A program made the translations under genes and the position numbers. The notes beneath the pieces were generated by a model. That model worked only from the letters and a program-made list of their open reading frames with translations, was not told the origin of the DNA and did no database searches. From positions 1-10,089 of the forward strand of contig JAESTN010000367.1 in the NCBI GenBank assembly GCA_016763595.1: DNA of 10,089 bases. The letters are read 5' to 3'. Source of the DNA: Flavobacteriaceae bacterium. Its GTDB lineage: Bacteria; Bacteroidota; Bacteroidia; Flavobacteriales; Flavobacteriaceae. This document shows, piece after piece, positions 1 to 5,839 of the stretch (position 1 is its first letter; each line of letters begins with the position of its first letter).

Positions 1-243
1 GTTTTTAGAAACATTTATTTTAGCAAGTGTTTCTTTCATCAACGTAATTCCACTGAGTTGTTGTCCTGCTTTTTCCATTTCTAACTGCAGCATGGCTCGT
101 CCTGTTTCATGTTTATCACCAGCAGAGCTTTTTGTTTCTGATTGTAATGCTTTTTGATTGGAAGTAATTATGTCTTGAATTGTTTGCAACCGTTTATGTA
201 CAAAGTCTTCACATTGATTGTATAATTCTTGTTTTAGGGCCAT
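1..243 (-). CDS. Gre-like small protein, often mislabelled '3-oxoacyl-ACP synthase' (3' end outside window)
   Basis: The first 81 residues are visible, reading leftward from ATG at 243-241 with no stop before the window edge; the C-terminal part is missing. The N-terminus is helical and charged, and contains the stretch SETKSSAGDKHETGRAM at about residues 35-51. That stretch is characteristic of a short (about 150 aa) Flavobacteriia family. Databases often call it 3-oxoacyl-ACP synthase, but nothing here resembles the thiolase fold of a ketoacyl synthase. From memory, the family is closer to the GreA/GreB transcript-cleavage factors, with an N-terminal coiled coil and a C-terminal FKBP-like domain; the latter would lie outside this window. 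It starts 18 bases after the oxidoreductase stop, so it is probably the last visible gene of the same operon. The gene call is firm; the Gre-like function is inference. Confidence 0.82.
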   Translation of the reverse strand, partial: MALKQELYNQCEDFVHKRLQTIQDIITSNQKALQSETKSSAGDKHETGRAMLQLEMEKAGQQLSGITLMKETLAKINVSKN

Positions 244-261
244 TCTTTTCTTTTTATCACA

Positions 262-1371
262 TCAATCTATTAATTCTGCCAACTCTTTACCTACCAAACT
301 ACCAATTGCAACGCCCATTCCTCCTAAACGTACTCCGCAAAACACATGGTTAGAAATTGGTTTTACAATGGCTTTTTTCTGACTCCCAACACCCATAATT
401 CCACTCCAAGAACATTCTATTTCGAAAGGAGTGTTTGGTAAAATAGTTTCTTTTAAAATAGCTTTTAAGGAGTTCTGAATGATCTCTGTTTGCCCAAATT
501 CTGATGTTTCTTCTCCTTTAAAATCTAAGTTTCTACCTCCCCCAAACAAAATTCTATTGTTTATATTTCTGAAATAATAATACCCTTTGTCTAAATGAAA
601 AGTTCCTTTTATATGCAAATTATCAATAGGTTTGGTTATAATTACTTGTGCTCTTGCTGGCTGCACATTTTCATCTACCAATTGTTTTGCAAAACCATTA
701 GTAGCAATGAATAATTTGTTTGTAGAAAACTCTATGAAATTGGTTTTTACAACTACCTTTTCTGCGTTTTCTGTAAATGTTTCTACAGTGATATTATTCA
801 AAATTTTAACGCCTGACTTCTGCACTTTTAAAAGCAGTTTAGTAACCATTTTACCTGTGTCTATCTGTCCTTCAAACTGATTTACAATGTAGTTTGGCTC
901 TATGTTTTCAAAGCCAAAAGTGTTGGTAGATTCTGAAAACACATCCCGTTTAAATATCGGCGCAATCAATTGATTGATTTTATTTCTTTGCGAATTACAT
1001 TCTTCAAAAAACGATGTGTCTTGAAATAATTCAAAGCCTTTGTTTTGCTGAAAATCAATCGCAGCATCACCTAAGTTTTTTCTTAATAATTGCAAGCCTT
1101 CCCAACGTTTTTTAACGAGACTGAAAACTTCCTCTTCAGAATGGCTTTTTAAATCGTCTATTAGTTCAGATAGACTTCCAAAACAAGCAAACCCAGCGTT
1201 TTTAGAACTTGCTCCTTGTGGCAACATTCCTTTTTCTAACACCAATATATTTGCTTTTGGGTATCTATTTTTTAAACTAAGTGCACAATTCAATCCAACA
1301 ATCCCACTACCAACAATGGTGAAATCTACATTGCTAAACCACTCATTATGTTCCCAATAACTTAACTTCAT
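262..1371 (-). CDS. FAD-dependent oxidoreductase, DAO (D-amino-acid oxidase/glycine oxidase-like) family
   Basis: This is a soluble flavoprotein of 369 aa. Near the N-terminus is a Rossmann dinucleotide-binding motif, TIVGSGIVGLNCA (GxGxxG at about residues 21-26), followed about 20 residues later by the acidic residue of LEKG that usually binds the FAD ribose. The segment QGASSKNAGFACFGS is the second FAD-contact region of DAO proteins. Near the C-terminus, VFCGVRLGGMGVAIGS matches the final FAD-binding strand and glycine-rich turn. The substrate is probably an amine or amino acid, but it cannot be read from the sequence. The frame stays open to a TTG at 1389, with ATGs at 1380 and 1371. I chose 1371 (MKLSYWE) because it leaves one base after the acetyltransferase stop and matches the N-terminus I recall for flavobacterial homologues; 1380 is nearly as good. 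It lies in the leftward operon between the acetyltransferase and Gre-like genes. Confidence 0.88.
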   Translation of the reverse strand: MKLSYWEHNEWFSNVDFTIVGSGIVGLNCALSLKNRYPKANILVLEKGMLPQGASSKNAGFACFGSLSELIDDLKSHSEEEVFSLVKKRWEGLQLLRKNLGDAAIDFQQNKGFELFQDTSFFEECNSQRNKINQLIAPIFKRDVFSESTNTFGFENIEPNYIVNQFEGQIDTGKMVTKLLLKVQKSGVKILNNITVETFTENAEKVVVKTNFIEFSTNKLFIATNGFAKQLVDENVQPARAQVIITKPIDNLHIKGTFHLDKGYYYFRNINNRILFGGGRNLDFKGEETSEFGQTEIIQNSLKAILKETILPNTPFEIECSWSGIMGVGSQKKAIVKPISNHVFCGVRLGGMGVAIGSLVGKELAELID

Positions 1372-1372
1372 C

Positions 1373-1825
1373 TTAGACATTTTTTTCAAAACACAAGCTA
1401 TTCACAACCCCTTTATACTGTCCGTAATTTATGCTCATTCGTTTGTAATTACTTTTATGATATAATTTAACAGCTTCCACTTGTCGTTCTCCTGTTTCTA
1501 AAATACACTTTTTATAACTCAACTCCTTTGCCCAAATTTCTAATTCGTTTAAAATTTTAGGTGCAATTCCAAAACCTCTTTGAGAAGAATCTACAAACAT
1601 TCTTTTTACCTCAACGCGATTAGAATCAAAATGTTTAATCGCTCCACAACCAATTGGTTTGTCGTTTTTATACACAACGACAACATACTTAATTACATCA
1701 ATGTTATTAAATTGATTGTAAAAATCATGATCGTCTCCATCAGTAATTTTTAGGTATGCATCTAATTTTTTCACCAAACTGATAAAGTCACTATTTTCTG
1801 AATTGGTTCTTATTAGTTTTAACAT
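1373..1825 (-). CDS. GNAT-family N-acetyltransferase
   Basis: This 150-aa single-domain protein is predicted to move an acetyl group from acetyl-CoA to an amine acceptor. The acetyl-CoA-binding motif A is at about residues 75-93: the strand VEVKRMFVDSS runs into the pyrophosphate-binding loop QRGFGIA, fitting the usual Q/R-x-x-G-x-G/A pattern. The segment ILETGERQVEAVKLYHKSNYKR (about 108-129) matches motif B, where a conserved Tyr often acts as general acid (Tyr122 is a candidate). The ending NYGQYKGVVNSLCFEK is typical of a Bacteroidota subgroup of the fold. The acceptor is unknown. The ATG at 1825-1823 shares one base with the dinB stop (TGATG), a classic arrangement for translational coupling, so it should be made together with DNA polymerase IV. 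Confidence 0.9.
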   Translation of the reverse strand: MLKLIRTNSENSDFISLVKKLDAYLKITDGDDHDFYNQFNNIDVIKYVVVVYKNDKPIGCGAIKHFDSNRVEVKRMFVDSSQRGFGIAPKILNELEIWAKELSYKKCILETGERQVEAVKLYHKSNYKRMSINYGQYKGVVNSLCFEKNV

Positions 1826-2907
1826 CAGAAGTCAAATTTTAATTGGACAAAAACGGGTTCCTTTTTTACTGTGTCTAAATTACTGAAAGAAATTCCCAAA
1901 AGACGCACTGAGTTCTGTAATTTTTCTTGGTACAACAATTCTTTTATTATGGGTAAAAACTCTGCTTTTGATTGCATAAAAAAAGAAGTTGTTTTACTAC
2001 GTGTTTGCTGCATAAAATCGCTGTATTTAATTTTTAATGTAATGGTTTTTCCTTTGGTTTTAGAAGAAATCATTCTCGTTTCCAATTCATCGGCGATTTT
2101 ATCTAAACGCTCTATCATAAACACTTCTGATGAAATATTTTCATTAAAGGTTCGTTCTGCAGCAATTGATTTTCGAACGCGATTGGGTTTTACTTCACTA
2201 TTGTGAATTCCTCTTACAATATTGTAGTAATGAGCTCCTGATTTACCAAATAATCGAGTCAACTCTTCCATTGATTTTTGCTTTAAATCCTTCCCTTTAA
2301 AAATGCCCAAGTTGTGCATTTTTGCAGCCGTAACTTTTCCAACACCGTAAAATTTAGTGACAGATAATTCTTCTAAAAAAGATAAAACCTCTTCTGGATT
2401 GATCGTTTTTTGCCCGTTCGGTTTGTTGATGTCTGAGGCAACTTTAGCAATAAACTTGTTGATGGAAATTCCTGCAGATGCTCTTAGTTCTAATTCATCA
2501 TAAATGCGTTGTCTAATCTCTATTGCGATCATGCTTGCAGATGGATTCCCTTTTTTATTTTCAGTAACATCCAAATACGCTTCGTCTAAAGACAATGGTT
2601 CAACCAAATCTGTATATTCATAAAAAATGGCTCTAATTTTTGCTGATATTTCTTTATATCTAGAAAAACGTGGGGGTACAAAAATAAGATGAGGACATTT
2701 CTGTTTTGCCAACATTCCGCTCATAGCAGAACGCACTCCAAATTTGCGTGCTTCATAACTTGCAGCAGAAACCACTCCGCGAATTTCATTTCCTCCAACT
2801 GCAACTGGTTTCCCTCTTAAATCTGGATTGTCTAATTGCTCTACAGATGCATAAAATGCATCCATATCTACATGAATAATCTTTCTAAAAGGTGGTTGCA
2901 ACTCCAT
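1825..2907 (-). CDS. dinB: DNA polymerase IV (Y-family translesion polymerase)
   Basis: This is an error-prone polymerase that copies past damaged template bases and extends mismatched primers. Its 360 aa is normal for DinB. The palm has both metal-binding motifs: HVDMDAFYASVE (Asp14, with Tyr19 in the steric-gate position that excludes ribonucleotides) and PLSLDEAYLDV (Asp108, Glu109). A DNA-contacting helix-hairpin-helix follows at FYGVGKVTAAKMHNLGI (about 186-202), then the little-finger domain (about 242-345). The last residues, QLKFDF, resemble a C-terminal beta-clamp-binding peptide, so access to the fork through the sliding clamp is likely. No intact LexA-type operator is obvious upstream. 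The gene follows the hydrolase gene after 34 bases containing a weak hairpin and overlaps the acetyltransferase start by one base. Confidence 0.97.
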   Translation of the reverse strand: MELQPPFRKIIHVDMDAFYASVEQLDNPDLRGKPVAVGGNEIRGVVSAASYEARKFGVRSAMSGMLAKQKCPHLIFVPPRFSRYKEISAKIRAIFYEYTDLVEPLSLDEAYLDVTENKKGNPSASMIAIEIRQRIYDELELRASAGISINKFIAKVASDINKPNGQKTINPEEVLSFLEELSVTKFYGVGKVTAAKMHNLGIFKGKDLKQKSMEELTRLFGKSGAHYYNIVRGIHNSEVKPNRVRKSIAAERTFNENISSEVFMIERLDKIADELETRMISSKTKGKTITLKIKYSDFMQQTRSKTTSFFMQSKAEFLPIIKELLYQEKLQNSVRLLGISFSNLDTVKKEPVFVQLKFDF

Positions 2908-2923
2908 CTTTCAAAAATAAATA

Positions 2924-2943
2924 AACAGACTTTAAAATCTGTT
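2924..2943 (-). terminator. weak hairpin after the hydrolase gene, possible partial terminator
   Basis: The arms AACAGA and TCTGTT can form a 6-bp stem over an 8-base A/T-rich loop, and the stem overlaps the hydrolase stop codon. Read leftward it is followed by TATTTATTTTT, an interrupted U tract. It is short and A/T-rich, so it may be a leaky terminator that lowers dinB expression relative to the hydrolase, or it may be chance in A/T-rich DNA. Confidence 0.3.
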
Positions 2944-3784
2944 AAATCTTTAAAAAGGAAATAGAATAATTTATTGCGGCTTCTAATTCTTTTGACAACT
3001 TTTTTGCCGTCCAAGGATGCGAAGTATTAAACACATGATTTGCATTTTCTATAATTTCAAACCGACTATTTGGGTTCCATTGGTGCAAGCTTTCCGCTTC
3101 ATTTATAAATACCGAAGTATCACTATCTCCATGAATTATTAAATACGGAATGCTTAAATTTTGTACAGCTCTTTTAATGGTTAATCGTATTTTATTTTTT
3201 TCAAAATCTTCAAAAAACTGGTAATAATGTGGCATTTGTTGTTTAGTTCTTCCATTCTGCACATATTTAACGCCGTCATTTTTCCATTGCTCTAATTCGC
3301 CAGTAGTTGCTGTTCTTTTCTTATAATCACAAACTCCTGCTAGTGTAATTACTTTAGAAACCCTCTTATCTTCTTCTGCTTTGATTGTGACAATTCCACC
3401 AGCTCTACTGTGCCCAATCAATGAAAGTTGATTGAAATCTATTTCATTAGTAAAACTCTTTGAATTCGACACCCAATCAATAACCGTTTCTAAATCGTCT
3501 AATTCTTTGGTATAATTATTATTCCCAAAAGCTTTTAAATCTGGAAAATCAATAGGTTGTTCAATTGTTCCTCCATTGTGAGAAAAATTAAATTTCACAA
3601 AGAAAAAACCTGCATCTGCAAACGATTTTGCCATTAAATTCCAGGCACCCCAATCTTTAAAACCTTTATATCCATGGCAAAAGATTACAACTGGTTTTGG
3701 TTGCTTTGTTTCTTTATAAAAAACATCGACCAAAATAGGTTTGTTGTGTTTTCCTTGTAAAACGGAATTTTTGATTCTATTCAT
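2942..3784 (-). CDS. alpha/beta-hydrolase family protein (serine esterase/peptidase-like)
   Basis: This 280-aa protein has a full alpha/beta-hydrolase catalytic set. FCHGYKGFKDWG (about residues 35-46) supplies the HG oxyanion-hole motif after the first core strand. The nucleophile elbow is GHSRAGG with Ser126. The acid is in IIHGDSDTSV (Asp222 most likely), and the base is His250 in ENANHVFN. It resembles dienelactone-hydrolase/prolyl-oligopeptidase-like esterases, but the substrate cannot be inferred. There is no convincing signal peptide, so it is probably cytoplasmic. It starts from ATG at 3784 and is divergent from the plus-strand secreted-protein gene across a 66-base gap. It is the first gene of the leftward cluster, though the small hairpin after it may partly uncouple it from dinB. 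Confidence 0.9.
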   Translation of the reverse strand: MNRIKNSVLQGKHNKPILVDVFYKETKQPKPVVIFCHGYKGFKDWGAWNLMAKSFADAGFFFVKFNFSHNGGTIEQPIDFPDLKAFGNNNYTKELDDLETVIDWVSNSKSFTNEIDFNQLSLIGHSRAGGIVTIKAEEDKRVSKVITLAGVCDYKKRTATTGELEQWKNDGVKYVQNGRTKQQMPHYYQFFEDFEKNKIRLTIKRAVQNLSIPYLIIHGDSDTSVFINEAESLHQWNPNSRFEIIENANHVFNTSHPWTAKKLSKELEAAINYSISFLKI

Positions 3785-3823
3785 GAAATTTCACCTTTAA
3801 CCACTAATTTATGTTTTTTTTTT

Positions 3824-3831
3824 TATCTTTA
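3824..3831 (+). promoter_or_regulatory. possible -7 promoter element for the 3851 gene
   Basis: TATCTTTA differs at one position from the Bacteroidota -7 consensus TAnnTTTG and lies 19 bases before the ATG at 3851, implying a very short leader. No clear -33 TTTG is present. A run of eleven T (3814-3824) directly abuts it and fills part of the spacer. Confidence 0.3.
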
Positions 3832-3850
3832 TTCAAAAAAAATACTCGCT

Positions 3851-4858
3851 ATGAAAAAAATTGCTTTTTATTTTTTACTCTTTTTATCAATAAATTCTTT
3901 TTCACAAAAATTTTATGGTATTGTGTTAAATGGAGACACCAAAGAACCTATTATTGGTGCGTCGGTTTATTTTGACAACACCACGTTAGGAACCTCAACT
4001 GACATCAATGGTGAATTTTCTATAGACAAAAAATACAAAATAAAAACACCTTTAGTCGTTTCTTATATGGGCTATATTTCTTCACAAGAAACCGAGCCTT
4101 CAGCTAATAAAAAGTTGATCTTTTATCTTTATAAATCTAACAACATATTAGAAGAGGCAATAATTAACACTAATGATGGTTGGTCAAGAAAAATAAAAAT
4201 GAAAGAGTTCTTAAAACACTTTCTTGGAGATACAGAAAACGGAAGAGCCTGTGAAATTGTCAATAAAGGAGATATAATATTACGATATAACAAAGCAAGA
4301 AAAAAATTAACAGCAGAAGCAGTTGTTCCAATTATTATTAAAAACCATAATTTAGGGTTTTTAATTTCTGTTCAATTGAATAATTTTGAAGTTAACTACT
4401 CTTTCATTAGTAAAAACAACAAGACACGGGTTTTTTATAATGTTTATTATACTAGCACTAATTTTTTTAAATCAATAGATGATTCATCAAAAACCTTAAT
4501 AAGAAGAAATAAAACCTATAATGGTTCTCGATTACATTTCATGAGGGCATTATCAAAAAATAAGCTTTTAAATAACGGATATAAAATAGATAAAAAAACC
4601 AGGTACCAATCTGTAAACCCTAAGAAGTATATTAAAGTAAGAAAATTAGATAGTTTAGGTGTAATGGTTAAACTAGAAACAAAATTAAATATTATTTATA
4701 AAACGGGTAAACAATCTATGATTCAAAGTTTAGTGGATGAATTTTTTATAAATTCTTTTGGGAATCATTCTCCTAAAAGTAAGGTTGTATTTAGTGGAGA
4801 TTTAGGAAACCAAAGAATGGGAGATTCTTTACCTTTAGATTTTTTTATAACAAAATAA
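3851..4858 (+). CDS. secreted protein with carboxypeptidase-regulatory-like domain
   Basis: This 335-aa protein begins with a signal peptide (MKKIAFYFLLFLSINSFSQ, cleavage near residue 18 or 19), so it is exported, probably to the periplasm or outer membrane. Residues about 20-95 form a carboxypeptidase D regulatory-like beta-sandwich: KFYGIVLNGDTKEPIIGASV, then GTSTDINGEFSI and VVSYMGY, the hallmarks of this domain in Bacteroidota surface proteins. Residues about 110-335 form a second region, opening with WSRKIKMKEFLKHFLGD and continuing as alternating beta-rich segments. I recall this layout from Bacteroidota proteins of unknown role. There is no TonB-dependent receptor plug or barrel, no peptidase motif, and no C-terminal type IX sorting domain. 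It has its own strong terminator, so it is probably transcribed alone. Function unknown. Confidence 0.88.
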   Translation: MKKIAFYFLLFLSINSFSQKFYGIVLNGDTKEPIIGASVYFDNTTLGTSTDINGEFSIDKKYKIKTPLVVSYMGYISSQETEPSANKKLIFYLYKSNNILEEAIINTNDGWSRKIKMKEFLKHFLGDTENGRACEIVNKGDIILRYNKARKKLTAEAVVPIIIKNHNLGFLISVQLNNFEVNYSFISKNNKTRVFYNVYYTSTNFFKSIDDSSKTLIRRNKTYNGSRLHFMRALSKNKLLNNGYKIDKKTRYQSVNPKKYIKVRKLDSLGVMVKLETKLNIIYKTGKQSMIQSLVDEFFINSFGNHSPKSKVVFSGDLGNQRMGDSLPLDFFITK

Positions 4859-4881
4859 ATAGAGTTTAGAGTGTTAAAAAT

Positions 4882-4916
4882 AAAAAAAGGTTATTCAAAT
4901 GAATAACCTTTTTTTT
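4882..4916 (+). terminator. strong intrinsic terminator (usable in both directions)
   Basis: A perfect 15-bp stem (arms 4882-4896 and 4901-4915) with loop AAAT starts 24 bases after the stop of the 3851 gene. The core is AGGTTATTC/GAATAACCT, flanked by A7 on the left and T8 on the right, the textbook form of a rho-independent terminator for the plus strand. Read leftward, the same hairpin is followed by TTTTTTTATTTTT, so it could also stop transcription arriving from the right. Confidence 0.88.
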
Positions 4917-4954
4917 AATATAATTAAATCATCCCCCAACTCTTTAATTATATT
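4917..4954. repeat. perfect 12-bp A/T inverted repeat with C-rich (or G-rich) loop
   Basis: AATATAATTAAA at 4917-4928 is exactly repeated in inverted form as TTTAATTATATT at 4943-4954, with a 14-base loop whose centre is CCCCC on the plus strand (GGGGG on the minus strand). It begins directly after the T tract of the preceding terminator. On the plus strand TTCTTTTTCTT follows, so it might be a back-up terminator. On the minus strand it would form the first hairpin of a short leftward transcript. Confidence 0.6.
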
Positions 4955-4971
4955 TCTTTTTCTTAACGCTG

Positions 4972-4979
4972 CAAAAGTA
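4972..4979 (-). promoter_or_regulatory. leftward TAnnTTTG promoter-like element with no gene behind it
   Basis: The minus strand reads TACTTTTG followed by CAGC, an exact match to the Bacteroidota -7 consensus. A minus-strand TTG (plus coordinates 4996-4998) lies 16 bases upstream, slightly closer than the roughly 19 usual for a -33 element. Transcription would start near 4965-4968 and run into the two hairpins at 4954-4882. No open reading frame follows on that strand before the terminator. Confidence 0.35.
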
Positions 4980-5005
4980 AGACTAAAGAAAGCTTCAATT
5001 TCTAC

Positions 5006-5043
5006 ATTTTGTATGGTTAGTAGTAATTTTTGTATATATGGTT
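5006..5043 (+). repeat. imperfect direct repeat upstream of the LytTR regulator gene
   Basis: ATTTTGTATGGTT at 5006-5018 recurs as ATTTTTGTATATATGGTT at 5026-5043; the shared core TATGGTT is offset by 25 bases. LytTR proteins usually bind paired direct repeats about two helical turns apart, so this may be an autoregulatory site. The fit to the general LytTR consensus is only partial, and the repeat could be chance in A/T-rich DNA. Confidence 0.3.
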
Positions 5044-5076
5044 CATTTTGAGGCATATTCTTATAACTTTATATAG

Positions 5077-5084
5077 TATTTTTG
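5077..5084 (+). promoter_or_regulatory. probable -7 promoter element of the two-component operon
   Basis: TATTTTTG is an exact TAnnTTTG match ending 17 bases before the ATG at 5102. No good -33 element lies at the usual distance (the nearest TTG, 5048-5050, is 26 bases away), which would suit a promoter that needs an activator. Confidence 0.42.
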
Positions 5085-5101
5085 ATTTCTAAAATAGAAG
5101 T

Positions 5102-5839
5102 ATGTTAAAAGCTGTTATTATTGATGATGAACCAAAAGCGATACAAAGCTTGAAGTGGGAATTGGATAATTTTAAAAAAGAAATACGTGTTATTGCGACT
5201 TTTAACGACCCCAAAAAAGGAATTTCCTTTCTTACTCAGAACAATATAGACTGTTTATTTCTTGATATTGAAATGCCTACCATGGATGGTTTTCAATTAT
5301 TAGAAAAACTAGAAAATAAAAACTTTGCTGTTGTAATTACCACTGCCTATAATGAATATGCAATTAAAGCTATAAAAAACGAAGCCATTGATTATTTATT
5401 AAAACCCATTGATTCTGATGAATTAGAACAAACATTAAAAAAAATAATAAAGCACAAGAATAACAATACGAATACGGTTGAGATACTTGAAAAAACATTA
5501 AGTTCTTTTAATCAAAAACTAAATCAGCGGAAAATCACAATAAATACAGACGGAAAACTTATTTTTTTAAACCCTGATGACATCTTATTTGTCGCTTCTG
5601 ATGGCAACTATTCTACGATATACACAAGTAATGATAAAAAAATTGTTGTTACCAAAAAGCTAAAAGAAATTGAAGCATTATTGCCTTCCGATGTTTTTTT
5701 TAGAATTCATAACTCATATATAATTAGTTTAACTAAAATTAAAGAGTTCATAAAAACCGATGGCTATGTAATATTAGATAATAATCATAAAATTCCTGTT
5801 TCTAGGCAAAGGAAATCAACCTTTTTAAACAAACTTTAA
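5102..5839 (+). CDS. LytTR-family response regulator (AlgR/YehT type)
   Basis: This 245-aa cytoplasmic DNA-binding regulator is phosphorylated by a sensor kinase. Residues 1-118 form a receiver domain: the acidic pair Asp8-Asp9 in IIDDEP, phospho-acceptor Asp55 in CLFLDIEMP, the switch Thr80-Thr81 in VITTAYNEYA, and Lys101 in LLKPID. A linker (about 119-142) leads to a LytTR DNA-binding domain (about 143-243), with signature segments DILFVASDGNYSTIY, FFRIHNSYIISLTKI and IPVSRQRKSTF. The length is normal for the family. Its TAA shares one base with the kinase ATG (TAATG), so the two are translationally coupled and almost certainly form one signalling pair. A direct repeat and a TAnnTTTG element lie just upstream. 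Target genes are unknown. Confidence 0.95.
   Translation: MLKAVIIDDEPKAIQSLKWELDNFKKEIRVIATFNDPKKGISFLTQNNIDCLFLDIEMPTMDGFQLLEKLENKNFAVVITTAYNEYAIKAIKNEAIDYLLKPIDSDELEQTLKKIIKHKNNNTNTVEILEKTLSSFNQKLNQRKITINTDGKLIFLNPDDILFVASDGNYSTIYTSNDKKIVVTKKLKEIEALLPSDVFFRIHNSYIISLTKIKEFIKTDGYVILDNNHKIPVSRQRKSTFLNKL

Noticed and set aside
632..880. 82-codon open frame on the plus strand
   Set aside because: It lies wholly inside the oxidoreductase gene on the opposite strand, and its product is a low-complexity Cys/Ser/Thr/Phe-rich sequence with no recognisable motif.
1372..1389. Upstream TTG (1389) or ATG (1380) start for the FAD oxidoreductase
   Set aside because: These extend the protein by 6 or 3 residues and overlap the acetyltransferase 3' end by 17 or 8 bases; ATG 1371 fits gene spacing and the N-terminus recalled from homologues better. 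ATG 1380 remains possible.
1871..2206. 111-codon open frame on the plus strand
   Set aside because: It is antisense to the part of dinB encoding the little-finger domain; DinB motifs show the minus strand is coding.
5013..5051. 12-codon frame starting ATGGTTAGT, considered as a leader peptide for the response regulator
   Set aside because: It has no ribosome-binding context, no run of regulatory codons and no attenuator hairpin after it, and it lies upstream of the predicted transcription start.
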